Assembly: GCA_902514225.1 (NCBI GenBank)
Contig: CABXPN010000009.1
Location: 1 to 35,020, forward strand
Direction: 5' to 3'
From: an uncultured Bacteroidota bacterium
GTDB taxonomy: Bacteria; Bacteroidota; Bacteroidia; Flavobacteriales; BACL11
Length of the DNA: 35,020 nucleotides
The position numbers and the translations under genes were made by a program. The notes below the pieces were generated by a model. That model made no database searches and was not told where the DNA came from. It was given only the letters and a program-made list of their open reading frames with translations. Positions 24,684-31,996 of this stretch are shown piece after piece (the stretch's first letter is position 1; every line of letters starts with the position of its first letter).

Positions 24684-26608
24684 TGAGAAAATTTCTGATA
24701 ATATTATTTTCTTTATGTTTTGTCCTTTCTTTTTCTCAAGAAACAGATAAGTGTTTTGTTCAGAAGAAAAAATCTGAAAAGATGATGTATAAATTGAATA
24801 AAAATTTATCTCATTACTCCTTTAAAGAAGTAAAAGAAGTTTTACAAGAAATCAACAGAACAGAAGGCATTAGTTCTCAAGTATTAGATATGTACACTCT
24901 CATATATTGGTTAAAAGATGATGTTCCTAATTCTATAATGTATGCTGAGAAAACTATTAATTTATGTCCTGATAAATTTTCTACTCCATATTTTGTTTTA
25001 GGAGTTTTAAATTATGATTACCGAAACTACCAGATTTCTGTAGATTATCTTAATAAAGCTAAGGAAATAGGAATAAAACAAAGATTTAAAGAAGAGGCAA
25101 ATTCTGTTTTGGAAAGTGCTCTAATATTAGCTCAGATAATGAATGACACAGTCCCTTATAACCCTGAAATTGTACAAGGAATATCTACTGAAGCGGATGA
25201 ATATTTGCCTCTTATTTCTCCGGATCAGGAAGTAGCCTTTTATACCAGAAGAGGCACAAGAAATGAGTTAGGTGTAGTTGATAAAAAATCTGAAGATTTT
25301 GTTTTCTCGGAAGGTAGTTTGGAAAATTTTAATGAAGGAGAGGATATGAAGTATCCTTTTAATCAAAATAATAATGAGGGAGGAGCTACAATTACAATTG
25401 ATAATAAGGTTCTGTATTTTACAATTTGTAGTCAACATTCTTCATCTTATAATAATTGTGATATTTATTATGTTGAAAAAGATGAAAACAATAAGTGGTC
25501 AGATTTAAAACCAATGAAATCTGTTAATAATCCTAAAAGTTGGGAGTCTCAACCTTCTGTTTCTTCTGATGGAAGTACACTTATTTTTGCATCTGATAGG
25601 AGAGGAGGTTTTGGTGGAATTGACTTATATCAGGTTAAAAAAGATGAATTTGGCTATTGGGGTGTTCCTAAGAATTTAGGTCCTATTATTAATTCAAAAG
25701 ACAATGAAAAATCTCCTTTCTTTCATGTAGATGGGGAAACAATGTATTATGCTTCTCAACAGTTTCCTTCATTAGGTGGATATGATATTTTTATATCTAA
25801 AAAAGGTGAAAATGATAAGTGGCAAAAACCAAAAAACTTAGGTTTTCCTATAAACTCTGAAAATGATGAACTTGGTATGTTTGTTACTACAGATGGGAAA
25901 ACTGCTTATTTCTGTTCAAATAAATTAGATGGGATTGGAGGTTGGGATTTATATTCTTTTGATTTATATGATAAGATAAAACCAAAAAGAGTTTTATTTC
26001 TGAAAGGAGATATAAAAGATTCTGATGGAGAGGTAGTTGATAGTGTTTCGTTAGAGTTTAAAAATATAACAACAAATGAAACAACAAATATCTCTGTAAA
26101 TGGAGGAAAATATGTTAGTGCGGTAACTCTAAACGAGTCTGATGATGTATTAATTACCTTTAATAAAAAGGGATATGCGTTTAATTCTCATTATGTTTCT
26201 AGTACAGATGAGAATTTCTCTACTCCTGCAAAAATGGATATTGAAATTGATAAGATTGAAAGAGGAAAAACTTTTGAAATAAATAACATTTATTTTGAAA
26301 CAAATTCTTTTAATATTACCGACATAACAAAATCTATTTTAACTGCATTTTCAGGATATCTGAAGGAAAACAGTAATTTGGAGCTTCTTATTTCGGGACA
26401 CACGGATAATGCAGGTGATGAAAAGGAAAATATGGTTCTATCTGAAAACAGAGCTAAATCAGTCTATAATTTCTTAATTAAAAGCGGTATACCTGAAGAC
26501 AGATTAACATTTAAAGGGTTTGGAGAAAGTGTTCCTGTTTACAATAATTCTACATCAGAAGGAAGATCGAAGAACCGTAGAACAGAGTGTACGATTATTA
26601 ATAAATAA
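24683..26608 (+). CDS. PorE-like OmpA-family protein (TPR, WD40-like propeller, regulatory-fold domain, OmpA)
   Basis: 641 residues. Signal peptide 1-19; TPR-like helices about 65-150; PD40/WD40-like propeller about 170-430 with repeats such as SQPSVSSDGSTLIFASDRRGG and MFVTTDGKTAYFCSN; a carboxypeptidase-regulatory-like beta domain about 438-525; and a C-terminal OmpA peptidoglycan-binding domain about 533-640 with D575 (SGHTDNAG) and R590 (LSENRAKSV). This is the same domain order as PorE, the periplasmic T9SS component that ties the machinery to peptidoglycan. Bacteroidota carry several paralogues of this design, so PorE identity is not certain. I see no lipobox. It shares one base with the transporter gene and ends the aroC run at a shared terminator. 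Confidence 0.85.
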   Translation: MRKFLIILFSLCFVLSFSQETDKCFVQKKKSEKMMYKLNKNLSHYSFKEVKEVLQEINRTEGISSQVLDMYTLIYWLKDDVPNSIMYAEKTINLCPDKFSTPYFVLGVLNYDYRNYQISVDYLNKAKEIGIKQRFKEEANSVLESALILAQIMNDTVPYNPEIVQGISTEADEYLPLISPDQEVAFYTRRGTRNELGVVDKKSEDFVFSEGSLENFNEGEDMKYPFNQNNNEGGATITIDNKVLYFTICSQHSSSYNNCDIYYVEKDENNKWSDLKPMKSVNNPKSWESQPSVSSDGSTLIFASDRRGGFGGIDLYQVKKDEFGYWGVPKNLGPIINSKDNEKSPFFHVDGETMYYASQQFPSLGGYDIFISKKGENDKWQKPKNLGFPINSENDELGMFVTTDGKTAYFCSNKLDGIGGWDLYSFDLYDKIKPKRVLFLKGDIKDSDGEVVDSVSLEFKNITTNETTNISVNGGKYVSAVTLNESDDVLITFNKKGYAFNSHYVSSTDENFSTPAKMDIEIDKIERGKTFEINNIYFETNSFNITDITKSILTAFSGYLKENSNLELLISGHTDNAGDEKENMVLSENRAKSVYNFLIKSGIPEDRLTFKGFGESVPVYNNSTSEGRSKNRRTECTIINK

Positions 26609-26637
26609 AAAAATCCCAACCTTTCGGATGGGATTTT
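26609..26637. terminator. Bidirectional terminator between the PorE-like gene and rplS
   Basis: AAATCCCA (26611-26618) pairs with TGGGATTT (26629-26636), with inner CC/GG pairing around a TTTC loop. The A-tract before and T-tract after the stem allow termination of both the plus-strand operon and the convergent minus-strand rplS. Confidence 0.85.
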
Positions 26638-26657
26638 TAAATATTTTATAAATAAAA

Positions 26658-27002
26658 TTATTTTTTTTCTTTAATTCTGGCAGATTTTCCTGTAAGATCT
26701 CTTAAGTAAAAGATTCTAGCTCTTCTTACTTTCCCTTTCTTGTTTACCTCAATTTTGTCAATTAATGGAGAGTTAATAGGGAAAATCCTTTCAACACCAA
26801 CTCCAGAAGACATTTTTCTGATTGTAAATGTTTCAGTTGCTCCACTTCCTCTTCTTTGTATTACAACTCCTTTAAAGAACTGAATTCTTTCCTTGTTACC
26901 CTCTTTAATTTTGTAATATACAGTTAATGTATCACCTGAACTAAAGTTTGGAATACTGTTTGTTGTTTTTATCTCTTGTGAAATTTGATCTGTTAAGTTC
27001 AT
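26658..27002 (-). CDS. rplS: 50S ribosomal protein L19
   Basis: 114 residues, normal for bL19. Conserved segments include [64 protein letters not shown] and [20 protein letters not shown]. It sits at the 30S-50S interface. trmD lies upstream on the same strand with a 94-nt gap, the reverse closeness of the proteobacterial trmD-rplS operon but the same order. A TAATATTG box with one mismatch lies upstream in that gap, so rplS may also be transcribed alone. Confidence 0.97.
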   Translation of the reverse strand: MNLTDQISQEIKTTNSIPNFSSGDTLTVYYKIKEGNKERIQFFKGVVIQRRGSGATETFTIRKMSSGVGVERIFPINSPLIDKIEVNKKGKVRRARIFYLRDLTGKSARIKEKK

Positions 27003-27036
27003 TTTCTTCTTAATTTTTGTTTTTCAAAATGGTTTG

Positions 27037-27044
27037 CAATATTA
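27037..27044 (-). promoter_or_regulatory. Possible -7 box of rplS
   Basis: Minus-strand TAATATTG, one mismatch from TAnnTTTG and followed by C. It is 34 nt before the ATG at 27002, and the leader after it is A-rich (AACAAAAATTAAGAAGAAA). Tentative. Confidence 0.4.
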
Positions 27045-27096
27045 CTAAATTATTTTTTATTATTTACAAATAAAATCAGAAGAAAAAATATTTACA

Positions 27097-27771
27097 TTAT
27101 TTAAGTAAATCGGGTCTAATGTTTTTTGTTCTTTCTATAGATTTTTCCTCTCTCCATTCTTGTATTAATTTTTGATTTCCAGATAGTAAAACTTCAGGAA
27201 CTTTCCACCCTTTGTAATCAGATGGCCTGGTATAAATAGGGTGGGATAGTAGGTCGTCCTGAAACGAGTCGGATAGTGCAGATGTTTCATCAGAAATAAC
27301 TCCAGGAATTAATCTGACAATTGAGTCCGTTAAAACTGCAGCTGCAAGTTCTCCTCCGGTAAGCACATAATCTCCAATCGAGATTTCCATTGTTATCAGA
27401 TTTTCTCTTACTCTTTGGTCTATTCCCTTGTAGTGTCCACATAAAAGAATTAAATTTTTTGAGGAAGAAAGGTGATTGCATCTTTCCTGAGTTAAATATT
27501 TTGCGTCAGGAGTTAGAAAGATCACTTCATCATAATTTCTTTCTTCCTTTAATTCTGAGATGCATTTGTCAATTGGCTGAATATTCATAACCATTCCCGC
27601 TCCTCCACCAAACTGATAGTCGTCTACACTTTTTTGTTTATTTTCTGAATACATCCTAAGATCATGAATATGAATTTTTACTTTGTTTTTTTCTTGAGCT
27701 CTTTTTATAATTGAATGTGAAAAAGGACCTTCAAAAAAGTTTGGAAAAATTGTAATAATATCTATTCTCAT
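27097..27771 (-). CDS. trmD: tRNA (guanine-N1-)-methyltransferase
   Basis: 224 residues from the ATG at 27771. It begins [17 protein letters not shown] and has [23 protein letters not shown], the knot motifs [13 protein letters not shown] and [16 protein letters not shown], and a C-terminal [19 protein letters not shown]. These form the SPOUT trefoil-knot AdoMet fold that methylates G37 of tRNAs, including tRNA-Pro. The in-frame TTG at 27786 is rejected because it lies upstream of, and runs into, a perfect -7 box (27776-27783). That leaves only 4 nt between box and ATG, predicting a leaderless mRNA. Confidence 0.96.
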   Translation of the reverse strand: MRIDIITIFPNFFEGPFSHSIIKRAQEKNKVKIHIHDLRMYSENKQKSVDDYQFGGGAGMVMNIQPIDKCISELKEERNYDEVIFLTPDAKYLTQERCNHLSSSKNLILLCGHYKGIDQRVRENLITMEISIGDYVLTGGELAAAVLTDSIVRLIPGVISDETSALSDSFQDDLLSHPIYTRPSDYKGWKVPEVLLSGNQKLIQEWREEKSIERTKNIRPDLLK

Positions 27772-27775
27772 ATTG

Positions 27776-27783
27776 CAAAAATA
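27776..27783 (-). promoter_or_regulatory. -7 box of trmD, 4 nt before the start codon
   Basis: Minus-strand TATTTTTG followed by C, exact TAnnTTTG match with a 4-nt gap to the ATG at 27771. No clear -33 element at standard spacing. Confidence 0.5.
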
Positions 27784-27832
27784 CAAAACAATTTTTTAAT
27801 ATAATTAACAAAAAACACACAGAATAACATAC

Positions 27833-27856
27833 TGACAAAATGACAAAATAATTTTG
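27833..27856 (+). promoter_or_regulatory. Tandem 8-bp repeat abutting a -7-like box
   Basis: TGACAAAA occurs twice in tandem (27833-27840, 27841-27848), directly followed by TAATTTTG (27849-27856), an exact plus-strand -7 match. No gene lies downstream on this strand within the gap. It could be a small-RNA promoter or chance in AT-rich DNA. Confidence 0.3.
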
Positions 27857-27902
27857 TAAAATACAGAAACTCAAATACTTATGCGTTAATAATAAATTAT
27901 AA

Positions 27903-27924
27903 CTTCACACTTAGGTATGTGAAG
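27903..27924. repeat. Inverted repeat in the trmD upstream gap
   Basis: CTTCACA (27903-27909) pairs with TGTGAAG (27918-27924) around an 8-nt loop. No T-tract follows on either strand, so it is not an obvious terminator. It could be an operator or RNA structure. Confidence 0.4.
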
Positions 27925-27966
27925 GTAATTTTCTTTGTTTCTTGGAAAATATATTAAGTTTTAAAT

Positions 27967-27996
27967 AAAAAAAGTACTCTCATTCGAGAGTACTTT
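27967..27996 (-). terminator. Terminator of the CXXCH T9SS-cargo gene
   Basis: A perfect 11-bp stem, AAAGTACTCTC (27971-27981) with GAGAGTACTTT (27986-27996), and a 4-nt loop. Read on the minus strand it ends in a run of seven Ts, 24 nt after the stop at 28021. Confidence 0.88.
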
Positions 27997-28020
27997 AATA
28001 AATTTGTATAGAAAATGGTA

Positions 28021-28821
28021 CTATAAAATATTTATCTTTTTGGTAATTTTATTGCCAGAATTTTCAATTAATTCAATAATATAAATACCATTCTTAAACT
28101 CAGAGGTTGATATTTTTCTAACATTAGAGTTTGTTATTTTGATAAGTTTTCCATTAATATCATAAACTCTAATTGAGTTTAATTCTTTATCTGTTGAAAT
28201 GATAACTTCATTATTGATGTATTTTACAATATCAGAATTATAATATTCTGTAATAGAAGCAGATTGTTGTTCATTCACAGTATAAATATTAGTATGTACT
28301 TCATCTCCACTATTATCTCCATCTCCATTACCATTTACAGCACAAACATAAAAATTTACAGTACCGGTAGAGCTAGCAAAACCTGGAGCTGTCCAATCTA
28401 CCGTCCAAGTCTTAATTACGTCACCTAGAGTACCAGTAATCTTATGTGTAACAGAGTTATTATTATTAACAAGCTTAGTTGCAGATAAATTTGTAATAGT
28501 AAAACCTCCAGTTTTTGACGTTCCATTTTCGGCAGTAAGTTCAAAACCATAGGTTGTAAAAGATTGGTGTAATGCGGTAACTGTAATAGTATAAGTTTCT
28601 CCAGGTACGTATTCATTATTCTGCATATCAGAACTTATTATTACACTACCTTGTCCGTTATTTAATTGTGTATTGTGGCATCCTGTACAATTATTTCCAT
28701 CAATAGGAGAATTGGTTTTACCTCCAGGAGATCCATTTTCCTTACCTTTTGTGATTTCAGGATAAGTAAAAAATATTAATCCTAAGAGAACGCTTATAGT
28801 AAATAGTAAAGTTTTTTTCAT
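28021..28821 (-). CDS. T9SS-secreted choice-of-anchor-V/Reeler-like protein with one CXXCH motif
   Basis: 266 residues from the ATG at 28821. A signal peptide (about 1-26) is followed by SPGGKTNSPIDGNNCTGCHN, which carries a single c-type haem attachment motif (C45, C48, H49). A beta-sandwich (about 55-190) follows, with YVPGETYTITVTALH and YGFELTA, the pattern I associate with 'choice-of-anchor V' (Reeler-like) domains. The C-terminus (about 200-266; IRVYDINGKLIK, SEFKNGIYIIEL, KKINIL) is a type A T9SS sorting domain. It should be exported and moved across the outer membrane; haem binding is plausible but unproved. The TTG at 28845 is rejected because it lies in the -7 box. It has its own promoter and terminator. 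Confidence 0.85.
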   Translation of the reverse strand: MKKTLLFTISVLLGLIFFTYPEITKGKENGSPGGKTNSPIDGNNCTGCHNTQLNNGQGSVIISSDMQNNEYVPGETYTITVTALHQSFTTYGFELTAENGTSKTGGFTITNLSATKLVNNNNSVTHKITGTLGDVIKTWTVDWTAPGFASSTGTVNFYVCAVNGNGDGDNSGDEVHTNIYTVNEQQSASITEYYNSDIVKYINNEVIISTDKELNSIRVYDINGKLIKITNSNVRKISTSEFKNGIYIIELIENSGNKITKKINIL

Positions 28822-28842
28822 AGTATTAGTTTTTAGTTTAAA

Positions 28843-28850
28843 CAAATATA
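28843..28850 (-). promoter_or_regulatory. -7 box of the CXXCH T9SS-cargo gene
   Basis: Minus-strand TATATTTG, exact match, 21 nt before the ATG at 28821. TTG on the same strand at 28874-28872 is a possible -33 element (21-nt spacing), inside the 3' end of the oppC-like gene. Confidence 0.6.
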
Positions 28851-28862
28851 CTAATAATAAAT

Positions 28863-30488
28863 TTAACTTTTCAATCTTGGATCTAAGGCATCTCTTGATG
28901 CTTCTGCAATCATATTATAAATTGTTATTGTTATAAATATAGCAATACCAGGGAATATAATAAGCCACCATGCTTCTATATTCCCTCTACCTAGGTTTAG
29001 TAACGACCCCCAGGTTACTACATCATCAGGGACTCCAATTCCTAGGAAAGAAAGTCCACTTTCAATTAAAATTGCAGAGGCAATACCGAAAGCAATACTT
29101 ACAAATACAGGAGCTAAAGCATTTGGTAGTGCATGTTTAAATATTGTTCTGACAGAAGAAAAACCTAACGATTTCGAAGCTTGTACAAATTCTAAAGATT
29201 TTATTCGTAAGAATTCAGCTCTTGTAAACCTGGCAATTCCTGTCCATCCTGTGACTCCAATAATTACCATAATAATAGTAAGACTTCTATCCATTATTGC
29301 TGTCACTGTTATAATTAATATTAGTCTTGGAATAGAGTTAAGTATTTCAATACCTCTAGATATTATAGAATCAATAGGAACAGAAACTTCTGTAGATAAC
29401 CACTTATTTGTAACAATCCTACTAGCTAATCTGAATAAATAAGTTGAAGCGAAAATAATAAGTATAGATACCGAAAGTTGTATTACTCCATCTGAATTAC
29501 TTTGAGAAAATCCATCTGAAATTGCATATTTTCTCTGACCAAAACCATAAAATAATCCAAAAAACAAACCAGTAAGAGTCATGTAGTATTTTATTCTTCT
29601 CATTTTTAAATCTCTATCTCCAAAAAACCCTGCAAAAGCACCAAGTATTATTCCAATAAATGAAGCAATACCCATAGAAATCAACCCAACTTTTAAAGCA
29701 ATTCGAGTACCATGAATTAAACCAGAAAGTAAATCAGCTCCTTTTCCATCAGTTCCTAAATGATGTCGAAACCTTTTTGGAGAATCTATTAGTTCTCCTT
29801 TATGATTTGTAAATTCTTGTTTACCATTAGGGGATACATAATCATTATTTTCCTTATCAAAGAAGTCAGCAGAATATGGAATAGGAGTAAAAATAACACT
29901 CTCTAAATCTAATTTTCTCCAATCTGTAATGTCGTATTGAAGTATTTCAATTTCTCCTGTTTCTGGATTAGTTATTTCAATTGTTGTGTTTTTATCCTCA
30001 AAAGCAGGATACATAGTAACTCCTTTATATACAGCATAAAGAGGTTGGTTATTTGCAATTAATGGAGCAAACCTTGCTATAAGAATTAATCCACCTAACA
30101 TGTATAAGCTAACTAATGCAATTTTATTCTTTCTGAATTGATTCCATGCGTATTTCTGAAAAGAGAAGTTACCTTTCTCTACTTTCTTCTTTGATGCTAG
30201 ATAGAATCCTACAATTGGACCAACTAATTCTCCAAATCCTGGCCATAAAATCCATCCTAAAATAGCTCCTAGAATTATTTTTTTTATAAGAGAAGATGTG
30301 AAATAATCTTCATCTTTACTTTTTATATCTGTAGCAATAAGAGCTGAAATCCCAATAGCTAAAATAGAGTACATTAAAATGAATATAATAGATTTTTCAT
30401 CTAAATATACCACACTAAAAAACAGGGAGTGAACAAAAGCAAAAAAGGATGCTTTAATAATATCAGTTTTATTTTCTTTATTTATCAT
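28863..30488 (-). CDS. Peptide ABC transporter permease, OppC/DppC type, with N-terminal membrane extension
   Basis: 541 residues, far longer than the usual 300 or so. Residues 1 to about 100 form an extra membrane region of about four helices (ASFFAFVHSLFFSVVYL, IIFILMYSILAIGISALIA, IILGAILGWILWPG, LVGPIVGFYLA). The OppC_N segment follows (YAWNQFRKNKIALVSLYMLGG, about 110-130), then a long extracytoplasmic region to about 255. The permease domain at about 260-541 has the coupling EAA loop FVQASKSLGFSSVRTIFKHALPN. It imports peptides through the inner membrane with the OppB-like partner 4 nt upstream and the OppA-like lipoprotein. The OppD/OppF ATPases are not adjacent. Confidence 0.92.
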   Translation of the reverse strand: MINKENKTDIIKASFFAFVHSLFFSVVYLDEKSIIFILMYSILAIGISALIATDIKSKDEDYFTSSLIKKIILGAILGWILWPGFGELVGPIVGFYLASKKKVEKGNFSFQKYAWNQFRKNKIALVSLYMLGGLILIARFAPLIANNQPLYAVYKGVTMYPAFEDKNTTIEITNPETGEIEILQYDITDWRKLDLESVIFTPIPYSADFFDKENNDYVSPNGKQEFTNHKGELIDSPKRFRHHLGTDGKGADLLSGLIHGTRIALKVGLISMGIASFIGIILGAFAGFFGDRDLKMRRIKYYMTLTGLFFGLFYGFGQRKYAISDGFSQSNSDGVIQLSVSILIIFASTYLFRLASRIVTNKWLSTEVSVPIDSIISRGIEILNSIPRLILIITVTAIMDRSLTIIMVIIGVTGWTGIARFTRAEFLRIKSLEFVQASKSLGFSSVRTIFKHALPNALAPVFVSIAFGIASAILIESGLSFLGIGVPDDVVTWGSLLNLGRGNIEAWWLIIFPGIAIFITITIYNMIAEASRDALDPRLKS

Positions 30489-30492
30489 ATTT

Positions 30493-31992
30493 TTATTTGT
30501 AAGAAATTCTTGGGTCCGCTACAGCGTATAGCAAATCAGCAACCAAATAACCAATCATGGTTAGGAAACCAATTAATGTGAAGAACGCAATAATCATTGG
30601 GTAATCATAATTTAAAATTGCATTATACATCTCTGTCCCCATTCCTGGTATTGAGAATATTACTTCTATAATAATAGAACCTCCAACACACATTGGAAAA
30701 ATTGCTGCAAAAACAGTTATAATAGGTAATAATGAGTTTCTAAGAGCATGTTTTAAGATTACTTTTTTTTCTGAGAGTCCTTTAGCTCTTGCAGTTCGAA
30801 TGTAATCTTGTGAAACCACATCAATCATACCAACTCTCATAATTCTACTTAAAAACGCAAACGAACTGTATGTGTAAGTAAACAATGGTAAAACTAAGTA
30901 GGGCATTTGGTGCTGAATTCTTTCCCAATTAAAGATTCCCCATTCCGGATTAAATGTAATTGGATCTTTAATTCCTGCTTCTGGAAACCAAAGAAGTATA
31001 TCTGGATTAGCGAAAAATAAAAGTAGAACAGTACCCACAAAAAATGATGGAAGCGAGTAAAGAATAAATAATACTAATGCCATTCCTTTATCTGCTTTTG
31101 AATCTTTTTTGTAGGCAGAGTAAATACCAACGGGTATACTAATTAAGTATGCAATTAAAATAGATAAAAGAGAAAGTGTGAATGAAATACCAACTTTATT
31201 CCAAATCTTATCTTTAATAGGTTGAGAGTCTTTGTAAGAAACTCCAAAATCTCCTCTTATAATTCCTTTTCTTTCCGCCTTTTTAGAGTGGAATAAATCA
31301 CCAAATAACCACCAATGATATTGAGAATTTATACCGTACCAATTAATCGATGGAATATATGTTTTCCAAATTGTAGATTCTTTTGTTAAGTTTTCTTTTT
31401 CTGAAAGAACAAAGTTGTAAGGTATAACTAGTGATGGGAAATAAGTGTCTCCAGAAATTAATTTATCTAGATTCTCATACTTTGCATCAACCAAGACTTT
31501 TTTATTCTCTTCTAAAAGACTTACAATGTTAAATCCAATCTGATTTAAATCCTCATTAACCTTGTTTTTGTCTAATGTTGTATCTTTTTCACACATTAAT
31601 TTAATATCAATACTTTGCTGTGTTTTTTGTAAATCAAGTAAAGATTTGTAGTAGTTGTCTACTGCTGGCCAGTTTCCGAACTGATGTATTAAAGTTTCTA
31701 GGTTTTCTCTTTGATCTCTGTCCTGAACTTTATAAAGAGTATCGCAAGAAGCTATATCTGTAACACTAAAATAGAAGAGAGGTAGATCTAGACCTAGTTT
31801 TTTTCTTAGTTTTTGTTTATCTTTTTTTGCAGTACCAGATTGTTTCTCTGCTCCTCCTTCATTTCCTGCTGCTTTCGAAAGTGTTTCTACAGGGTCTCCA
31901 GGGGCATTTATACTTATAACAAATGCAATTAATGAAATTGCAATAATCATTGGTATAAAGACTAAAAGTCTTTTTAGGGTGTATTTTAACAT
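30493..31992 (-). CDS. Peptide ABC transporter permease, OppB/DppB type, with large periplasmic insertion
   Basis: 499 residues against about 310 for E. coli OppB. TM1 (about 10-28) is followed by the standard NAPGDPVETL. An extracytoplasmic region of some 200 residues follows, rich in Lys/Asp/Gln (for example TLIHQFGNWPAVDNYY and NLDKLISGDTYFPS), before GDFGVSYKDSQPI and the permease core (about 265-499) with EAA loop YIRTARAKGLSEKKVILKHALRN. The end YAVADPRISYK is typical of OppB. The insertion could contact the binding lipoprotein. Spacing is 4 nt on both sides within the oppA-oppB-oppC transcript. Confidence 0.92.
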   Translation of the reverse strand: MLKYTLKRLLVFIPMIIAISLIAFVISINAPGDPVETLSKAAGNEGGAEKQSGTAKKDKQKLRKKLGLDLPLFYFSVTDIASCDTLYKVQDRDQRENLETLIHQFGNWPAVDNYYKSLLDLQKTQQSIDIKLMCEKDTTLDKNKVNEDLNQIGFNIVSLLEENKKVLVDAKYENLDKLISGDTYFPSLVIPYNFVLSEKENLTKESTIWKTYIPSINWYGINSQYHWWLFGDLFHSKKAERKGIIRGDFGVSYKDSQPIKDKIWNKVGISFTLSLLSILIAYLISIPVGIYSAYKKDSKADKGMALVLFILYSLPSFFVGTVLLLFFANPDILLWFPEAGIKDPITFNPEWGIFNWERIQHQMPYLVLPLFTYTYSSFAFLSRIMRVGMIDVVSQDYIRTARAKGLSEKKVILKHALRNSLLPIITVFAAIFPMCVGGSIIIEVIFSIPGMGTEMYNAILNYDYPMIIAFFTLIGFLTMIGYLVADLLYAVADPRISYK

Positions 31993-31996
31993 AATT

